Assembly: GCA_041392785.1 (NCBI GenBank)
Contig: JAWKLK010000005.1
Span: 186,001-250,000 of the forward strand
Direction: 5' to 3'
DNA length: 64,000 nt
Origin: OLB9 sp041392785
GTDB lineage: Bacteria > Bacteroidota > Bacteroidia > Chitinophagales > Saprospiraceae
The translations under genes and the position numbers were made by a program. Positions 7,594 through 17,386 of the stretch are shown piece by piece (position 1 is the stretch's first letter; the number at the start of each line of letters is the position of its first letter). The notes under the pieces are model-generated. The model had not been told where the DNA came from. It ran no database searches and was given only the letters and a program-made list of their open reading frames with translations.

Positions 7594-10040
7594 GCATAGA
7601 TTCCCAACAAAAATATGCTGATGTCATACTACCGTTAGCCTTACCGGAGGTTTACAGTTATAGTATTCCTCCAGAATTGGTATCGCAAATTACTATAGGA
7701 ATTCGTGTAGAAGTGCCATTGAGAAATAAACTGTATTCAGGCATAGTCTATAAAATTCGCAGTGAAAGTACTCTAAAAACCAAACCTATCAGATCTGTGA
7801 TAGATGCTTTTCCCATAGTGACTGAGCTTCAATTGACTTTTTGGGAGTGGATGTCTGACTATTATTTTGCTTCCCTCGGCGAAATCATGCATAATGCCTT
7901 GCCGTCCGGATTGAAATTGGAGAGCGAAACTAAAGTAATCATTAATCCTGAGTTTGATATTGATGCATTGCATTTATCTGATGACGAATATCTTGTGGCA
8001 GAAGCTCTGTCTATCCGCAACGAACTGACCATAGCCCAAATCCAAGAGATATTACAAAGAAAAACTGTATATCCGATACTTAAAAAACTTTTAGATGATC
8101 AAATCATAAGTATCAAAGAGGAGTTGATCGAAAAATTCAAACCTAAGACGGCAACTTTCGTACAACTCACAGAATGGCACAAGGAGGACAGTAACCTTAC
8201 AAGTGCTTTCGGGCTAGTCTCAAAAAGCACAAAGCAAACAGATGTTTTACTAGCATTTGCGCAGCTCATACGTCAACAAAAGGAAGTTTCTATCAACGAT
8301 TTAGCCTCATTGGCAAAAGTAGATGCAGCTACCATCAAAGCCTTGGTAAAAAAAGAAATTTTTGTGACGTATCAACGTACAGTTTCCAGATTGAATTTGG
8401 ATGAAAAATCCGAAATCGATGCTTTACCACAACTAACAGTAGCGCAAAATACTGCTTTACTTCAAGCAGAAGCTGCTTTTGTCGATGGCAAGCCTTGTTT
8501 GATTCATGGTGTTACCGGAAGTGGGAAAACGCGTGTATATGCAGAACTTATCAAAAAGGAAATGGCATTGGGCAATCAGGTATTGTATTTATTGCCTGAA
8601 ATAGCGCTCACTTCCCATATAGTAGAAAGACTAAAAAGCCTTTTTAGTGCAGAGATTTTGGTATATCACTCTCGTTTAAACAATCAAGAAAGGGTAGAAA
8701 TATGGAATGCTGTAGGAAGGGGTGCAAAAATTATAGTAGGCGCGCGATCCAGTGTCTTCTTACCTTATCAAAACCTAAAACTCGTAGTTATTGACGAAGA
8801 GCACGATCCTTCATTTAAACAACAAGAGCCTGCGCCTAGATACAATGCCCGCGATGCTGCTATTTTTCTTGCCAAAATGCATGGTGCGAAAGTAGTTTTG
8901 GGAAGTGCTACACCTAGTTTGGAGTCCATGTTAAATGTTGCGAATCAGAAATATACTTTATCTGTTTTATCAGAAAGATATGGCGATGCTACCATGCCAT
9001 CCATAGGGATTATCGACTTGCGCCCAGCATATAAAGACCAACGATTTGACGGCATTTTCAGTGCACCATTGATAGATGCCATGCAAGCAACAATGGAAGA
9101 AGGAAAGCAAGTCTTACTATTTCAAAATCGACGTGGATATTCACCTAGTCTTCACTGCCCAATGTGTGGTTGGAAGGCCGAATGTGTCAATTGTGATGTC
9201 CACTTAACTTTGCATAAATTGTCACAAGAGTTACGTTGTCATTACTGCAATACGAGGTCAAAATTGCCACGTCAATGCCCTGCATGCGGCACAGTAGAAT
9301 TAGTAGAGCAAGGATTCGGAACAGAGCGTATAGAAGAAGTGATCAAAACACATTTTCCAAACAAAACAGCTGCAAGAATTGACTTAGATACCGCAAAGAC
9401 CAAACTCCAATTTGAAAAAATATTGTATGAATTTGAGGAAAGAAACATAGACATCCTCGTAGGTACACAGATGATCACCAAAGGCATAGATTTTGACAAT
9501 ATTGGTCTTGTAGCAGTGTTAAATGCTGATAGCCTCTTCAGATTTCCAGACTTCAGGGCTAACGAAAGAGCATTTCAGCTCCTTACCCAGGTGGGTGGAA
9601 GAGCAGGAAGAAGGGGAATGTCAAGTCAAGTCTTAATACAAACCTTCACCCCTGATCATCCTATCATCAAAGAGACCTTAGATCAAGATTATGCGTCATT
9701 TTTCAAGCGTGAAATGTATGAAAGGCAGAAATTTATCTATCCACCTACCTTCAGATTGATCCATATAGAAGTGCATCACAAATACAAAGAAATAGCCCAT
9801 GAAGCGGCTCAAATGTTGGCAAAAATAATCCAAAAGCATATTGGCAATAGGTTGGTAGGCCCCGCAGTCCCAAGCATTGAGCGCATACGTGGCCTATACA
9901 TTCGGAGTATGATGATAAAGATGGAGAAAAATCCTGTCGTTGGCAAAAAAATAAGGCAGATTATAAAAGATGCGATAGCCGAAGTGAAGCGATATCCCAA
10001 TACTAAAGCCATCCGCATCATTGTGGATGTAGATCCTTGA
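7590..10040 (+). CDS. priA: Primosomal protein N' (replication restart helicase PriA)
   Basis: The 3'-5' helicase that reloads the replisome at stalled forks, 816 residues. The N-terminal 3'BD domain is at about 1-110. The Walker A loop GVTGSGKT is at about 307-314, the DEEH box at about 405, and eight zinc-binding Cys as four CxxC pairs at about 522-567. The helicase C motifs include the QMITKGIDF and GRAGRRG segments. The start is a GTG at 7590, inside the GTGA overlap with the M14 gene; no ATG alternative keeps the family N-terminus. The end is followed by a convergent secreted-protein gene. Confidence 0.96.
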   Translation: MSIDSQQKYADVILPLALPEVYSYSIPPELVSQITIGIRVEVPLRNKLYSGIVYKIRSESTLKTKPIRSVIDAFPIVTELQLTFWEWMSDYYFASLGEIMHNALPSGLKLESETKVIINPEFDIDALHLSDDEYLVAEALSIRNELTIAQIQEILQRKTVYPILKKLLDDQIISIKEELIEKFKPKTATFVQLTEWHKEDSNLTSAFGLVSKSTKQTDVLLAFAQLIRQQKEVSINDLASLAKVDAATIKALVKKEIFVTYQRTVSRLNLDEKSEIDALPQLTVAQNTALLQAEAAFVDGKPCLIHGVTGSGKTRVYAELIKKEMALGNQVLYLLPEIALTSHIVERLKSLFSAEILVYHSRLNNQERVEIWNAVGRGAKIIVGARSSVFLPYQNLKLVVIDEEHDPSFKQQEPAPRYNARDAAIFLAKMHGAKVVLGSATPSLESMLNVANQKYTLSVLSERYGDATMPSIGIIDLRPAYKDQRFDGIFSAPLIDAMQATMEEGKQVLLFQNRRGYSPSLHCPMCGWKAECVNCDVHLTLHKLSQELRCHYCNTRSKLPRQCPACGTVELVEQGFGTERIEEVIKTHFPNKTAARIDLDTAKTKLQFEKILYEFEERNIDILVGTQMITKGIDFDNIGLVAVLNADSLFRFPDFRANERAFQLLTQVGGRAGRRGMSSQVLIQTFTPDHPIIKETLDQDYASFFKREMYERQKFIYPPTFRLIHIEVHHKYKEIAHEAAQMLAKIIQKHIGNRLVGPAVPSIERIRGLYIRSMMIKMEKNPVVGKKIRQIIKDAIAEVKRYPNTKAIRIIVDVDP

Positions 10041-10059
10041 TTGTTTTTAAGTGATAAAG

Positions 10060-11715
10060 CTAAAGTTTTTCAAAGACCTTTGATGCCAAGACTTTTCCGT
10101 CAAGCTTAAGTAACATCACGTAGAGTCCTGAATTAAGTAGGCTTACATCTACCTCCGATAAACCCTGACTCAGATGTCCCTTCATAACAATTTTGCCCAA
10201 ATAATCTATGATAGAAAAATCTAAATCTTCTCGATTATATATATGCTCAATGTTTAGGACGTCAAGCGTAGGATTAGGATAAATTTTAAAATTGGTAATG
10301 TTGTTTTCTCTGTCACTATCTGAATCAGTATTATCCACCATCCTACAATTGTCAATCCTGCATCCATTTTTGTCGTATTTGAATAAAAATCCTATGTTTC
10401 TATTGATTTGAGTTGTAGTATCATAATACAAAGTATCTTTAATTGCTTGAAACCAATGCATCGAAATTGAATCATAAGCCCAATAATATGTTGTTGTAAT
10501 AGTATCTACACGGAATATTTCAGTACTATCTGTATAATGTCCAGATACGTAAATACTACCAGTGGGTGACACATTTACGGATGAAATGTAGGTATCTCTA
10601 TATCTATTATTTATCCCCAAGTCTATCACATCTATAGTGTCAATGGTTTCCCAAATCAAATCTCCCTCATTATTAAATTTTGAGATCGAAAATGCTTCTA
10701 TTGCATTTTCATCAATGTATGGATAACTACTAAAAACAAATCCTCTTGTGGCTACAAAAACATTGCCTAATGTATCTTGAAACGATTGATAAGGGTTCTC
10801 AAAATATGGGTAATATCCAAATCCATATTTAGGCGTAATTCCAAATTCTGAAATTTTATTGTGCCTGAATAATGAGTCGTAAACTACAAGCGTTGGACCA
10901 GATTTATGAGTAAAACCTAAATAGCGATTATTGGCAATTTTATATATTTGATATGGAAATGATGAATTTGTGGGATTAATAGCGTCATTAATTAAAACTT
11001 TTTTCATTAAATTGCCATTATTCGTATTAATATAATACACATAAGCTTTGCTGTCATCTTTTGATAATGTTGACATACAAAGACGCAAGGTGTCGTATTG
11101 TAGTAGACTACCTCCAATAAGCATTCCATAATTGATTTCATTTATAATTTTCCAATAATTTACATGTCCATTATTGTCAATATTTAAAATAAACGCTGAT
11201 GATTCTCCTTTAAAGATTTGTTCATCAAACTGAATGCTTCCATACACAACATGACCTCCATCCTTTAATTCTTTCATGCCAAAAGGAATATAATTTGCAT
11301 TTTCTTCATTTTTATAAACATATTTTTTAGACTCAATTAAACTATTTGTTTTCAAATCAAAGGTAGCAACCATTACTCCAGAATTACTTACCACACAAGA
11401 GTATGTATTAGACATATTATTCCTAATCATTAATCTACTATTGCTTCCTCCATATCCAACATTTGATATATGTGCCAGATCATTATTTATATCTATTAAA
11501 TTTCCCAAAGTATCATATCGCAGCATTTCAACACTAAATCCACTATTCCATGTAAAATTAAAATTTCCAATATAAAAAGTATCCCTTTCTAAAACCAAGT
11601 CAAAAATGGCATTTGATACGGGTCTCTTCACATTCTTTTGATACCCACCTTGGCCAGATAGTTCAGTACTTAATATAATAGCTAAAGCTAAAAGCAAAAT
11701 AAGATAATGTTTCAT
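10060..11715 (-). CDS. T9SS-sorted secreted protein of unknown function
   Basis: About 551 residues starting at the ATG at 11715, which begins a signal peptide (MKHYLILLLALAIILS); 19 upstream codons are in frame but unlikely. The middle is beta-rich, with repeated short segments built on Tyr, Asp and Thr such as DTLGN and DTLYYDTT, resembling delta-60/WD-like repeats of Bacteroidota surface proteins. The last 80 residues are a type A T9SS domain: FKIYPNPTLDVLNIEH, then IIDYLGKIVMKG, ending in GLYVMLLKLDGK and KVFEKL. No catalytic motif is seen. Just upstream on the same strand lies the decayed tail of another T9SS gene. Confidence 0.75.
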   Translation of the reverse strand: MKHYLILLLALAIILSTELSGQGGYQKNVKRPVSNAIFDLVLERDTFYIGNFNFTWNSGFSVEMLRYDTLGNLIDINNDLAHISNVGYGGSNSRLMIRNNMSNTYSCVVSNSGVMVATFDLKTNSLIESKKYVYKNEENANYIPFGMKELKDGGHVVYGSIQFDEQIFKGESSAFILNIDNNGHVNYWKIINEINYGMLIGGSLLQYDTLRLCMSTLSKDDSKAYVYYINTNNGNLMKKVLINDAINPTNSSFPYQIYKIANNRYLGFTHKSGPTLVVYDSLFRHNKISEFGITPKYGFGYYPYFENPYQSFQDTLGNVFVATRGFVFSSYPYIDENAIEAFSISKFNNEGDLIWETIDTIDVIDLGINNRYRDTYISSVNVSPTGSIYVSGHYTDSTEIFRVDTITTTYYWAYDSISMHWFQAIKDTLYYDTTTQINRNIGFLFKYDKNGCRIDNCRMVDNTDSDSDRENNITNFKIYPNPTLDVLNIEHIYNREDLDFSIIDYLGKIVMKGHLSQGLSEVDVSLLNSGLYVMLLKLDGKVLASKVFEKL

Positions 11716-11782
11716 TAATATAATTTTTTGAGAATAGTAAGAGGAGATGGTATAGTTTGCCACTCCTCTCACTAATAAATAC

Positions 11783-11961
11783 TTATAATTTTACAAATTT
11801 ACCTTTAATTACGGCATCCTGATCAGTATAAACTTCAAATATAAACATAGTATTGGAAAATCCCACTTCGATCATAAGTTTCTGAAATGGATACTAATGT
11901 TTAAATTCATCATTTCCAAGTTCATTTTTCCTTTTAGGACTTTAATTGGTGAGATCTCGTG
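11783..11961 (-). pseudogene. Relic of a T9SS C-terminal sorting domain
   Basis: On the minus strand two frames together spell the end of a T9SS sorting domain. The first part reads ISPIKVLKGKMNLEMMNL then NIS and breaks at a stop. After a frame change it continues as NTMFIFEVYTDQDAV and finishes KGKFVKL before a TAA at 11783-11785. This matches the usual order of the type A domain (strand, basic turn, glycine-containing strand, final K-F-V-K). There is no intact upstream gene body. I infer a 3' remnant of a deleted or degraded secreted-protein gene. Confidence 0.6.
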
Positions 11962-12165
11962 TCAAAGATAGACAATCTTTTTTTAATTGAAGATAAAAGT
12001 TTCAAAATCCAAAAAAAATTGTTTTTAAGGCAATCTAAAAATAGTTGTTTTAACAACAAATATTTTATTTTGAAGAAAATTGATACTTTTTTAAAGTAGT
12101 TTTTCAATATAAAATTTGTTACTTTGCATTATTATTAATTAACATCCTAAACCTTACATCTATTT

Positions 12166-15100
12166 ATGCAAAGAATAATTTTGCTTTTTGTTCTAATAGG
12201 TATATCATTTTATATTGGTGCTCAGAGTAATGTTGACATCCTCTTGAATCAGAAATTCACCAAATATGATATTATAAAAGTGAATGCAGAAGAAGTTTAT
12301 ACTTCACTCTTAGACCAAAAGTCATCAAGAACCAACGAATATACATTACAACTCAATGAAACGATCCGTTGGCAGTTAAACCTTACTCAATCCAATATTA
12401 TTGCAGAAGATTATACTTTGACCACTGCGAATTCAGATGGTATCACCTCCATCAAAGTAAAACCATCATGTATCCCAATGCATGGCTATGTAGTAGGAAA
12501 TCCATCCAGTAAAGTGTCATTAACTTTTGACAGGAATTTTATTTATGGATTTATAGAGGTTGGCAATGTCGCTTATTATATAGAGCCACTATCTTATTAT
12601 ATCTCAGCCGCTGAAAAGGATGCATTTATCTTGTATTCTACCAATGATATAATCGAAGATAACAGTCTGAAGTGTGGATATGAATTACAAAAAGAAAAAC
12701 TAGAGTCGCATCGTCAAGAGAAAAATCACCAATCAAATAATGGTTCTAGGACAGGATTGTGTTATTTTCTTAAATATGCGTTGGCAGCAGATTATTCTAT
12801 GGTACAACAGTATGGTAGTGTCAGTGCAGTACAAAATCACAATATTGGGGTAGTAAATAATGTACAAACCAATTATGATAATGATTTTGCTGATGAATTT
12901 ACTTTTCAGATTTCTGAACAGTGGATATCTAACTGTTCTACTTGCGATCCTTGGACATCAAGTACAGATTCCGGGGCACTCTTAGATGATTTTACAGCTT
13001 GGGCTGTCATTGGCTTCACAACTTCACATGATATTGGAGCATGTTGGTCCTATAGAAATTTTGATGGTGGCACCATTGGATTAGCTTGGGTTGGGACTGT
13101 TTGTACCCAGTTTCGATATCATGTTTTACAGGACTTTTCTACAAATGCCAATCTAAAAAGAGTAATGAATGCGCATGAAATTGGCCATAACTTTGATGCA
13201 TCCCACAATACTGGTATTATGGCTCCTAGTGTAAGTAATTCCAATACTTGGTCTGGAACTTCGATCAATGAAATCGAAAACTTTTATATGAGCCTTAGTT
13301 GTTTGGATAATTGTACATCTTCTAATCCTCCACAAGCTGAATTCAGCTATACAATCGTTAATACATGCGTTCCAGCAACTGTTACTTTTACAAATTTATC
13401 AGTGAATGCTTCTTCCTACTTATGGGAATTTGAGGGTGGAACTCCAGCAACATCTACAGATTTCGAACCAACTGTACAATGGGATGAATCAGGTACATAC
13501 AATGTGACCCTGACATCTAGTGAAGGGCCAAATTCTCATTCTATAACATTACCGATTACACTAGATGTTATCCAAAATCCCGTTGCTGATTTTACATACA
13601 GTATAATTGGAAATTCTGTCACTTTTACATTTATTGGAAGTGATGCTTTTACATTTTCATGGAATTTTGGAGATGGTTCAGTCCCAAGTACAGAGCCAAA
13701 TCCTACGCATACCTACGCATCAAATGGCACATATACTGTGACACTGACCGTCACGAATCCTTGCGAAACAAGCACTATTTCATATGATGTTTTAGTACAG
13801 TTCAGCCCTTCAGCGTCTTTCAGTGCTACACCTGTCACTGGTTGTACGCCTATGGTTGTGTCATATGCCAACACATCTACCAATGCAACAAGTTTTGAGT
13901 GGCAGTTTCCCGGAGGATCGCCTTCAACTTCAACCGAGGCAAACCCCATAATCGTCTACAATACTCCTGGTATATATGATGTTGTTTTGACAGCTTTCAA
14001 TGACTTTACTAGCCATATAGAAGAAAAAATGGACTTTATCACTGTTGATCCAGCTCCAACATCACAGTTCAATTTTACTGTCAATGGATTGACAGCCGCC
14101 TTTACCAATAACTCCCAATACGGTACAAGTACTTTATGGGATTTTGGAGATGGATCGACTAGCATGGAAACTAGTCCTACTCATACTTATGCCAATAACG
14201 GTGTTTATACTGTGCAACTTTCAACATCAAATGATTGTGGGACAGTGACATCTACACAAACAGTTGCATTGGGTATTGCACCCGTGGCTGGTATATCTAC
14301 TTTATCAACGACTACTTGTACCGAAACATCTGTTCAGTTTAATTCCACTTCTGAAAATCAACCTACTAGTTACGCTTGGACTTTTGAAGGAGGAAACCCA
14401 TCAACTTCTTCAGAACAGAATCCAGTGGTAAGTTATTCAAATTCAGGTACTTTTGATGTCAGTCTTACGGTAACCAATGCCTTTGGCACCAATACTTTGA
14501 CTTTGAACGATTATATTTCTGTCAATTCTACCCCAAATGTCAATTTTGATTTTGTAAGGAATGATTTAAACGTTGTATTTACTTCGCAGATACAAAATGG
14601 AACAATCGTAAACTGGGATTTTGGTGATGGGTTCACAAGTACAGAGACTAACCCAACACATACCTATGCAGCACAAGGCACGTATGATGTCACCTTGACT
14701 GCTCAAAATAGCTGTGGGAATGATGTGTATACTGAAAGTGTTTTAGTTCAGCTCCTACCTACTGCAAGTTTTCAAGCGAGTACGACAACAGGTTGTATTC
14801 CTACTGATATCCAATTTACATCTATAGTCTCTCCATCAGTCACTGCATGGTTATGGACGTTTGAAGGTGGCAATCCTACTACTTCTACACTCCCAAATCC
14901 CACGGTGACATACAATAATACAGGAACTTTTGATGTATCTCTAGTGGTTACTAATAGTACTGGAAGCATCACAGTTGTACAAAATGATGTAATTGTCATC
15001 AATACACAGCCCTCTGCTGGTTTTAATGAAAGTATAGCGGGTAACGTTTTGAATTTGTCAAATACTGGGATTGGTGCCAATAATACAACCTATTCAATAC

Positions 15101-15996
15101 AAGGTCCTAATGGATTTAACACGTCAGTATCATCACCTTTAGCCAATATTACTCTTCCACAAAATGGGACATATTCTGTTGTACAAACGAATATGAATTC
15201 TTGTGGCACAGCCACATCTACATCAGAAATCACATTAGATGTCTATACTATTGCAGGATTCACATTACCTACCAACGCGATTTGTGAGGGTAGTAGCATT
15301 ATTATGAGTAACCAAAGCACGAATGCAAATAGCTATGCTTGGACAGCAGATGGTGCCAACCCAACTACTTCGTCAGAACAAAATCCACAATTTACATATA
15401 GTCAAGGTGGTAATTATATGATTCGATTGATTACCTCGAATGCACTTGGAATGGATACATCAGAATTACAAGTAACTATTGGTTATCTGCCAGAATCTTC
15501 ATTCAGCTTTTCGGCAAGTGGCGCTACGGTTAATTTCACCAATGATAGTCAATATGATTCCAATGTCTCTTGGGATTTTGATGATGGAACAACCAGCACA
15601 GAAACTAATCCAACACATACATTCAATAGTTCAGGTATCTATCAGGTGAAACTTATAGCTTACAACGGATGTGGCATCGATACAAGCAAGCAGAATATTT
15701 CAATTCAAATTGTTGGGACAGATGATGTTCAAGATAAATTCAGCGCAATCGCCTTATATCCAAATCCAGTAACTGAAAATGTAAATGTTAATTGTTCATT
15801 GCTACCAGATGGAGATTATATCTTTTTATTGAAGGATGTTTTGGGTGGAATTGTTGAAAAGCAATACTACAATATTACTGGAAACAATAAAGTCATTAAT
15901 ATGTCATGTAAAGATATCAATACAAATGGCACTTATCTATTACAAATTGTGGGGAAGAACATTAATATAGTTAACCCATTAATAATTTCAAAATAA
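12166..15996 (+). CDS. Secreted reprolysin-like metalloprotease with ten PKD domains and T9SS tail
   Basis: A 1276-residue extracellular protease. Residues 1-19 are a signal peptide ending in YIGAQS. A propeptide is followed by a catalytic domain at about 190-385 containing HEIGHNFDASH at about 337, the HExxHxxxxxH zinc site of metzincins, with a downstream Met in GIMAPS as the likely Met-turn. From about 390 to 1225 there are ten PKD domains, alternating between a Cys-starting type with W-x-FEGGNP and a type with FGDGxTSTETNPTHTY. The C-terminus is a T9SS domain (LYPNPVTENVNVN to the end). It is flanked by a decayed T9SS tail upstream and a secreted endonuclease downstream. Confidence 0.9.
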   Translation: MQRIILLFVLIGISFYIGAQSNVDILLNQKFTKYDIIKVNAEEVYTSLLDQKSSRTNEYTLQLNETIRWQLNLTQSNIIAEDYTLTTANSDGITSIKVKPSCIPMHGYVVGNPSSKVSLTFDRNFIYGFIEVGNVAYYIEPLSYYISAAEKDAFILYSTNDIIEDNSLKCGYELQKEKLESHRQEKNHQSNNGSRTGLCYFLKYALAADYSMVQQYGSVSAVQNHNIGVVNNVQTNYDNDFADEFTFQISEQWISNCSTCDPWTSSTDSGALLDDFTAWAVIGFTTSHDIGACWSYRNFDGGTIGLAWVGTVCTQFRYHVLQDFSTNANLKRVMNAHEIGHNFDASHNTGIMAPSVSNSNTWSGTSINEIENFYMSLSCLDNCTSSNPPQAEFSYTIVNTCVPATVTFTNLSVNASSYLWEFEGGTPATSTDFEPTVQWDESGTYNVTLTSSEGPNSHSITLPITLDVIQNPVADFTYSIIGNSVTFTFIGSDAFTFSWNFGDGSVPSTEPNPTHTYASNGTYTVTLTVTNPCETSTISYDVLVQFSPSASFSATPVTGCTPMVVSYANTSTNATSFEWQFPGGSPSTSTEANPIIVYNTPGIYDVVLTAFNDFTSHIEEKMDFITVDPAPTSQFNFTVNGLTAAFTNNSQYGTSTLWDFGDGSTSMETSPTHTYANNGVYTVQLSTSNDCGTVTSTQTVALGIAPVAGISTLSTTTCTETSVQFNSTSENQPTSYAWTFEGGNPSTSSEQNPVVSYSNSGTFDVSLTVTNAFGTNTLTLNDYISVNSTPNVNFDFVRNDLNVVFTSQIQNGTIVNWDFGDGFTSTETNPTHTYAAQGTYDVTLTAQNSCGNDVYTESVLVQLLPTASFQASTTTGCIPTDIQFTSIVSPSVTAWLWTFEGGNPTTSTLPNPTVTYNNTGTFDVSLVVTNSTGSITVVQNDVIVINTQPSAGFNESIAGNVLNLSNTGIGANNTTYSIQGPNGFNTSVSSPLANITLPQNGTYSVVQTNMNSCGTATSTSEITLDVYTIAGFTLPTNAICEGSSIIMSNQSTNANSYAWTADGANPTTSSEQNPQFTYSQGGNYMIRLITSNALGMDTSELQVTIGYLPESSFSFSASGATVNFTNDSQYDSNVSWDFDDGTTSTETNPTHTFNSSGIYQVKLIAYNGCGIDTSKQNISIQIVGTDDVQDKFSAIALYPNPVTENVNVNCSLLPDGDYIFLLKDVLGGIVEKQYYNITGNNKVINMSCKDINTNGTYLLQIVGKNINIVNPLIISK

Positions 15997-16018
15997 AATA
16001 TACAATTAGTTCAGCTTC

Positions 16019-16056
16019 AAAAGGTATGGCATTAATTTGTTATGCCTTTTGTTTTA
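16019..16056 (+). terminator. Probable rho-independent terminator after the PKD protease
   Basis: AAAAGG at 16019-16024 pairs with CCTTTT at 16045-16050, extended by wobble pairs around TATG, and GTTTTA follows. It lies 23 bases after the protease stop codon. Confidence 0.5.
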
Positions 16057-16124
16057 TAAAGTAATTAATTTTATAAAATGTGTTTTTAAATCCATCTAAA
16101 ATGATTCTTTATAACAAGTTATTG

Positions 16125-16132
16125 TAATTTTG
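16125..16132 (+). promoter_or_regulatory. Bacteroidota -7 promoter box (TAATTTTG)
   Basis: An exact TAnnTTTG match 53 bases before the ATG of the endonuclease I gene. No TTG was seen at the -33 distance. Confidence 0.45.
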
Positions 16133-16185
16133 TATCTCAATCCCTGTTACTTAATTCAAGTTTTTGGGAGGTAAAAAACAAGTTG

Positions 16186-17307
16186 ATGAAAAAGTTTGGA
16201 TTTGTAGTACATTACAATATTAAGTTATTTTTTTTAAATAAGGTTGTACTTGGAGTATACTTGATTGTGATATCAGCGGCAATATCAGCAAAAGCACAAT
16301 TTATATACGCTCCTGTATTGCCCGAAATGAATGGGGAGTCTTTGCGATTGAAACTTGCAGAGACTTATAGACCGACTGTGGTATTAGATTATAACATTGC
16401 AAGAGATACATTATTTTCCAAGATACATGCAATACATGATACCTTGTATTGTGTATATACAAATCTTGGAATCTATATACCACCTGGCACAGATCCTACT
16501 CAGGCAGTATACCTTAATGGTATACCAAATGGTATCAATACTGAGCATGTATATCCAGAGTCCAAAGGAGCTTCTGGGGTTGCAAAAGGTGATATGCATA
16601 ATTTATTTCCATCAAAAAGTAAAGTAAATAGTGATAGGGCTGATAAGCAATATCGTGATATACCTGATCAAGAAACAAAGCGATGGTATTTCGAGGAAAA
16701 AGAAATCACCACTATGCCCAATGCTCAAATCAGGGATATGTATTCGGAGTCAAATAATGATTACTTTGAACCAAGAGAATCCGTCAAGGGTGATGTTGCT
16801 AGAGCTATATTCTATTTTTACACAATGTACACCGAGAAGGCATTAATAGAAGACATCCACTTTTTTGAAGACCAGATGAGTACACTATGTGAATGGCACT
16901 ATTTAGACCCTGTAGATCAAGCAGAATGGAACAGAAATATTGCCATAGCTACATATCAAGGTGGCGGATTAAATCCATTTATATTGGATTGTTCTCTTGT
17001 ATCAAGGGCATATTGTAATAATATAGACCAAACATGTGAAGCAACAGTTCCGGTTCAAGATTTTACTTTTCAAAATTCTAATATTAGCATTGAATTCCGG
17101 GATGGCAATTTGACAGTGCGTTCAGATCAAGAAATGAATGGCGATATTATGATTTATGACGCTTTAGGACGTGATATTTTCTCAAGTCCTTTAGCACAAT
17201 CTCAAGAATTTACGGCACAATTACATCTATATCAAGGATTATTATTTGCAGTGGTTAAGGATCAAAGAGGGCAAATTATTAAATCCAAAAAACTGTTGAT
17301 CCCCTAA
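16186..17307 (+). CDS. Secreted endonuclease I family nuclease with T9SS-like tail
   Basis: A 373-residue extracellular non-specific nuclease of the EndA/endonuclease I family. The ATG at 16186 is chosen over the TTG one codon earlier. A basic start and a hydrophobic stretch ending near SAKAQ form the signal peptide. The active-site region is clear at about 125-155: NTEHVYPES (catalytic His), KGDMHNLFPS, and the SDRADKQY segment, as in the beta-beta-alpha-metal fold with Mg. The C-terminal 75 residues look like a T9SS sorting domain (IMIYDALGRDIFS, then GLLFAVVKDQRG and a basic end), although the YPNP motif is replaced by FRDGNLTV. It probably supplies phosphate or nucleotides from external DNA. 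Confidence 0.88.
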   Translation: MKKFGFVVHYNIKLFFLNKVVLGVYLIVISAAISAKAQFIYAPVLPEMNGESLRLKLAETYRPTVVLDYNIARDTLFSKIHAIHDTLYCVYTNLGIYIPPGTDPTQAVYLNGIPNGINTEHVYPESKGASGVAKGDMHNLFPSKSKVNSDRADKQYRDIPDQETKRWYFEEKEITTMPNAQIRDMYSESNNDYFEPRESVKGDVARAIFYFYTMYTEKALIEDIHFFEDQMSTLCEWHYLDPVDQAEWNRNIAIATYQGGGLNPFILDCSLVSRAYCNNIDQTCEATVPVQDFTFQNSNISIEFRDGNLTVRSDQEMNGDIMIYDALGRDIFSSPLAQSQEFTAQLHLYQGLLFAVVKDQRGQIIKSKKLLIP

Positions 17308-17329
17308 CATTTATCACTAGCGCTTAACT

Positions 17330-17365
17330 AAAAAGGCTGCCAAATCACATTGGCAGCCTTTTTTT
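17330..17365. terminator. Bidirectional rho-independent terminator
   Basis: AAAAAGGCTGCCAA (17330-17343) pairs with TTGGCAGCCTTTTT (17350-17363) around a 6-base loop, with A and T tracts on both sides. It sits between the convergent endonuclease and htpG genes and can end transcription both ways. Confidence 0.92.
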
Positions 17366-17386
17366 ATTCAAACTTTAGGAAATGAT

